Assembly: GCA_965203605.1 (NCBI GenBank)
Contig: OZ241902.1
Span: forward strand, 2,480,001-2,544,000
DNA from: JAPOUP01 sp965203605
Lineage (GTDB): Bacteria; Pseudomonadota; Alphaproteobacteria; Rhodobacterales; Rhodobacteraceae
Reading direction: 5' to 3'
DNA: 64,000 bases
Translations under genes and position numbers: made by a program
The notes under the pieces: generated by a model
Told to the model about the DNA's origin: nothing
What the model saw: the letters and a program-made list of their open reading frames with translations, nothing else
Databases searched by the model: none
Shown: one piece after another, positions 60,858-64,000 of the stretch
How positions within the stretch are numbered: the stretch's first letter is position 1
How the letters are laid out: every line of letters starts with the position of its first letter

Positions 60858-61729
60858 GCATCGCATTCATTGGTCTCGGCAACATGGGCAGCCCCATGGC
60901 AAGGAATCTTGCGGCGGCTGGGTTGGAGGTCCGGGGCTTCGATATCGCTGCGCCAATGCCTGATGGCGTTTTGGCGACCGAGAGTGTTTCACAGGCAGTC
61001 GAGGGGGCGGAAGTCATCATCACCATGCTTCCCGATGGCCGGATCCTGCGTGCCGTTGCGGCGGAGATCGTCTCCGCCGCGCGACCGGGTGCATGCTTCG
61101 TCGACTGTTCCACCGTGGACGTCGACAGCGCACGTTCTGTGGCTGCCGAAGCGGAGGCGGCGGGTCTTCTGGCGGTTGACGCGCCCGTGTCCGGAGGCAC
61201 CGGCGGAGCCGCAGCCGGTACCCTGACATTCATGGCCGGAGGCAGTGAGCTGGCGTTCAGGACAGCGAAGCCACTCTTTGACATCATGGGCCAGAAAGCC
61301 GTGCATTGTGGAGGCCCCGGCAACGGGCAGGCGGCGAAGATCTGCAACAACATGATCCTGGGGGTCACAATGATCGCCACCTGTGAGGCATTCGCCCTGG
61401 CCGACAGGCTGGGTCTGGAAAGGCAGGCGATGTTTGATGTGGTCAGCACATCCTCCGGGTACAGCTGGTCAATGAACGCGTATTGCCCTGCCCCCGGCAT
61501 TGGGCCCAATTCGCCATCCGACAACGATTACCTGCCTGGATTCTCCGCAGACCTGATGCTCAAGGATCTGCGCCTTAGCCAACAAGCGGCTGAGGCGGTT
61601 AGGGCTGACACTCCGATGGGTTTGGCTGCAACAGAACTCTATGGCAGCTTCGTTGAACAGGAAGACGGGGCGGGACGGGATTTCTCCGCCATGTTGCCGC
61701 GCTTTGAAAGCCGAACCCGCGAATCGTGA
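60854..61729 (+). CDS. mmsB: 3-hydroxyisobutyrate dehydrogenase
   Basis: A 291-residue NAD-dependent dehydrogenase oxidising 3-hydroxyisobutyrate to methylmalonate semialdehyde, the substrate of MmsA. Rossmann motif IAFIGLGNMGSPMARNLAAA, substrate segment DAPVSGGTGGAAAGTLTFMA, and the catalytic lysine in GNGQAAKICNNMILGVTMIA. The TTG at 60854 overlaps the previous stop, giving coupled translation. It closes the valine-degradation operon. Confidence 0.95.
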   Translation: MSIAFIGLGNMGSPMARNLAAAGLEVRGFDIAAPMPDGVLATESVSQAVEGAEVIITMLPDGRILRAVAAEIVSAARPGACFVDCSTVDVDSARSVAAEAEAAGLLAVDAPVSGGTGGAAAGTLTFMAGGSELAFRTAKPLFDIMGQKAVHCGGPGNGQAAKICNNMILGVTMIATCEAFALADRLGLERQAMFDVVSTSSGYSWSMNAYCPAPGIGPNSPSDNDYLPGFSADLMLKDLRLSQQAAEAVRADTPMGLAATELYGSFVEQEDGAGRDFSAMLPRFESRTRES

Positions 61730-62013
61730 GTGGAATGGGGCGAGCGAATTGGCCTGGAGACCGAAGTGTGAACAGATAGGATCCCGCACGGAGTCGGAAG
61801 CGGGTTCGTGCCCTGCATTTCGCCGCCGGGGCGGAATGGCGGTTGCCGCAATGGGTTCGGAGCCATCACAGGCTTGAGCGAGAGACGATCAGGCCGCTGC
61901 AACCTTGCGTCCGGAAACCGGTCACAGCCGCCTCTGGTGCGGCACTTCAGGGTGGAACGCGTAAGGTTACCAATGCATGTCAATACATGAATTTGGTTGG
62001 ACTGCGAAGGAAA
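61730..62013. other. Spacer after mmsB, convergent with the DUF3226 gene
   Basis: About 280 bases between convergent genes. No terminator with a clear stem and T-run and no gene were recognised. Confidence 0.35.
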
Positions 62014-62673
62014 TCACGATACCTGTAGAGGGGCGGCGAGGAAGTTCACCAGTTTATCGAAGGCTTCGGATCCCAGATCCCATGCGCCCATTCGTGCGCC
62101 CTCTCCGACCCGGGCTACCGGATTGCGCATTGCCGCCAGATAGGCGTGCGCAAAGCTCTTGTCACAGCTATTCGACTTCAAGGCTCCGCGTTCGGCAAGG
62201 CAGTCCAGGTACTGATCGACACAGCGGGCAGCGTCGGAACCTTCTGTGGACCGGCGGCACAAAGTCTCAATCGCACCGTGTTGGAGTCCGTCAGGAATAA
62301 TGAACACACCGACCGCTGGCACACCTTCCTAGTAACTTCCGTGGCGTTCAGGTGGCTGAAGTCCTGAATTTCGAAGGTGATCACAGACGCTCTGAAAGGC
62401 TCCGCTAGGACCGTCGTCGGCATCCCTTACGACGCAAATTGAACGGAGCGTCGAATGAGCCTTTGCTTGGATTTGTATTGCCTTCAGGTTCGCAGGAAAC
62501 TGGTCCTTTCCCCCTGCAGCGACGACCTGGACTTCCGATGCAAGTTCGGGGAGACGACGTTGGATCAATGCATTGAACAGGTTGACCTCGTCCTTTCCCT
62601 CAACCAGCACAAGCCTGTCGGAGACCAGCTGCAATCTTGGTCCATGATCGCCTGTTTCCAAGTCCGGGGCCAT
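62014..62673 (-). pseudogene. DUF3226-type TOPRIM-like protein with in-frame amber codon
   Basis: Starts at 62673 (MAPDLETGDHGPRLQLVSDR) and reads LVLVEGKDEVNLFNALI and ICVVRDADDGPSGAFQSV, the TOPRIM-like glutamate and DxD of DUF3226. It meets TAG at 62329-62331. The same frame then continues VPAVGVFIIPDGLQHGAIET and CVDQYLDCLAERGALKSNSC to 62014, which is the remainder of the domain. So a single nonsense codon, not a frameshift, splits a ~219-residue protein. TOPRIM-like partners of AAA ATPases are nucleases in OLD-, PARIS- and related defence systems. The ATG overlaps the ATPase stop (TAATG). A GTG at 62322 could restart the second half. Confidence 0.75.
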
Positions 62674-63725
62674 TAACGAATCTCCAGGTCAAGACCGCGC
62701 GCACCCTCCAGAGCGTCACCGGTAAACGTCGCGGCTTCCGGTTTTCCGGTATTCTCGTTTCGATAGAGCTTGTGGATCGAAAGATCTTCAGGGCAGTCGG
62801 AAAATGCGTCAATGGCCGCGTTGATGAACTCGGCACTATGCGTCGTCGCAAACAGCTGCACGTTCCACTGCTCAGTCCATTGACGTGTCCTGTCCCAGAC
62901 TTCACGTTGTGCTGAATGATGGAGCCCGTTTTCCAGTTCATCCGAGAGCAGGATTGCGCTTTGGGAGACAAAAAACCCGATCAGCAGCCGGGCAAGTCTG
63001 ACAGCCCCACCCCCAAGATCGTAAAGCGGTCGCGGGCGCTCCCCCGAAATCGCTATGGACAGATACGGTTCCCTGCCCTCGTCCGTCAGGATCTCCACGT
63101 CCTCGACATTGGGAGCGACCAAGCCAATCGCCTTTATGAGCTCTTTCTTGCGGCCTTCCCTGACAAGATCGGAGTATCGGGCATGGTAGTCACTCGGAAT
63201 CGCGTGCTGAAACCTTGCGGTTTCAATCACGCAGCCAAACCGTCCGTCCGGGACGTCGGGAGATGCGTGCAGCACCGACCCGGAAGGCGTCACGTATATG
63301 CCCTCCGATCCTCCCGTCACCAGTTTCCCATCCAGCCAGCTTTTAATGAACCCCACGGTTGGAGCCAACCTTTTCAGATCTTCATTTATTGTGCCGGCAA
63401 TTCGTTTGGTTGGCGGTCCACCGTCAATACTCTCAAAACTGAACTTGATTTCATGGTGGACTCCGTTTTCGATACCGCGGAGTTCCAAATCACCGTCGGT
63501 CAATCGGGCTAGAGGATTTGCCGAGACACTATTGGTACGCTGCAGGTTGATGTCCCAAAGAAGACTTGGTTTGTATCGACCCGTGAATAGCCACATCGCC
63601 TCAATCAACGCGGTCTTTCCCACTCCGTTTGCACCCGTTATCAGATTGGCTTTTGACAACCGGAACAATGAAAGACCGTCGATGCCGCGGTAGCGAACAA
63701 CATGGAAACTATTCAGTTGGACCAT
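62673..63725 (-). CDS. AAA family ATPase, OLD/PARIS-like, first gene of a two-gene unit
   Basis: A 350-residue ABC-like ATPase of the AAA_21/AAA_15 kind. Walker A is ITGANGVGKTALIEAMWL near residue 30. A poorly conserved middle follows. The signature-like DLGGGAVRLARLLIGFF, Walker B ILLSDELENGLHHS and the LFATTHSAEFINAA switch region complete the fold. It is coupled to a TOPRIM-like DUF3226 gene through TAATG. The ATPase-plus-TOPRIM layout is like PARIS (AriA/AriB) and two-gene OLD systems, in which the ATPase senses phage and releases a nuclease. Here the nuclease half carries a stop codon. It is read leftwards, convergent with the valine operon. Confidence 0.85.
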   Translation of the reverse strand: MVQLNSFHVVRYRGIDGLSLFRLSKANLITGANGVGKTALIEAMWLFTGRYKPSLLWDINLQRTNSVSANPLARLTDGDLELRGIENGVHHEIKFSFESIDGGPPTKRIAGTINEDLKRLAPTVGFIKSWLDGKLVTGGSEGIYVTPSGSVLHASPDVPDGRFGCVIETARFQHAIPSDYHARYSDLVREGRKKELIKAIGLVAPNVEDVEILTDEGREPYLSIAISGERPRPLYDLGGGAVRLARLLIGFFVSQSAILLSDELENGLHHSAQREVWDRTRQWTEQWNVQLFATTHSAEFINAAIDAFSDCPEDLSIHKLYRNENTGKPEAATFTGDALEGARGLDLEIR

Positions 63726-64000
63726 AGCCCTTCTCCTTCATTTGCCTTCGCCCCATCCATGCCTACCGAACTGTTCAGATTCACAGCCGTGAGAGAAGCG
63801 CACAATACCTACGCGGACTCGCCAGTCTGCATGCTGCGGCTGACGAGACTCGCACTCTTAGGTTGAACTCATTCGGTCATTCGTCGCAAGCCAAGAGCGA
63901 ATCCATTGGGGAAGAGTTCAGCGCCGATACCAAGCGGGTGCCAGGGATCTAAACGGACAACGCGGTCCTGACGACTTGAACGCGGCGTCAACTTCGTTCG
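63726..64000. other. Upstream of the AAA ATPase, nothing recognised
   Basis: The last 275 bases of the window precede the ATPase start on the minus strand and should contain its promoter. AGGAGAAGGG just before the ATG is a good ribosome-binding site. No gene was recognised. Confidence 0.4.

Overview
The window looks like a chromosomal segment of an alphaproteobacterium, most likely Rhodobacterales or a close relative. The evidence is gene content: system I cytochrome c maturation genes next to argC and a PaaG-like hydratase, fused indolepyruvate ferredoxin oxidoreductase, PurL-BolA-Grx4, ZapA/coiled-coil/transketolase/GAPDH, and a valine-catabolism cluster. Base composition is GC-rich, with clear departures in imported genes. 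No rRNA, tRNA or CRISPR array was recognised.

Layout. 1-6.1 kb: the end of a polyamine-type ABC transporter, gltX, gltA and a PaaG-like hydratase. 6.1-8.6 kb: ccmH and ccmF (minus strand). 8.8-21 kb: a block between ccmF and ccmE holding a YcjX/YcjF pair, an AT-richer RelE-like/UvrD helicase fusion, a 1767-residue NO VEIN-like GHKL ATPase/DUF3883 protein, and a FitAB-type toxin-antitoxin pair with a broken toxin. 21.4-28.3 kb: ccmE, argC, murI and the indolepyruvate oxidoreductase. 28.4-39.6 kb: a decayed accessory island with ISKra4, Tn3, IS630, IS1595, serine-recombinase and DUF4338 relics, a three-gene unit ending in MbcA/Xre-RES, an intact VapBC pair with a palindromic operator, a ruined AAA ATPase, a LysR regulator, and a methylase/PD-(D/E)XK nuclease pair whose nuclease carries a stop codon and a 184-bp miniature element. 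40-48.5 kb: housekeeping genes (purL, bolA, grxD, zapA, tkt, gap, coaD, a CBS protein). 48.8-55 kb: a second accessory island with a DUF4338 (DruA-like) element, an internally deleted ISKra4 derivative, and an operon of UvrD-like helicase, DarT-like ADP-ribosyltransferase and ADP-ribosylglycohydrolase. 55.5-61.7 kb: valine degradation (mmsA, acyl-CoA dehydrogenase, HIBYL-CoA hydrolase, mmsB) with a YbdK-type ligase. 62-63.7 kb: an AAA ATPase coupled to a TOPRIM-like DUF3226 gene, resembling two-gene phage-defence systems.

The most interesting candidate is the helicase - DarT - ADP-ribosylglycohydrolase operon (50.3-54.1 kb). It combines a predicted DNA (or RNA) base ADP-ribosyltransferase, an enzyme of the family that removes ADP-ribose, and a helicase, with very tight gene overlaps. 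Across the window the harmful partner of several two-gene systems (RES, FitB, restriction nuclease, TOPRIM protein) is broken while the protective or sensor partner is intact. This suggests an island under decay, although uncorrected single-base assembly errors cannot be excluded for the frameshifts.
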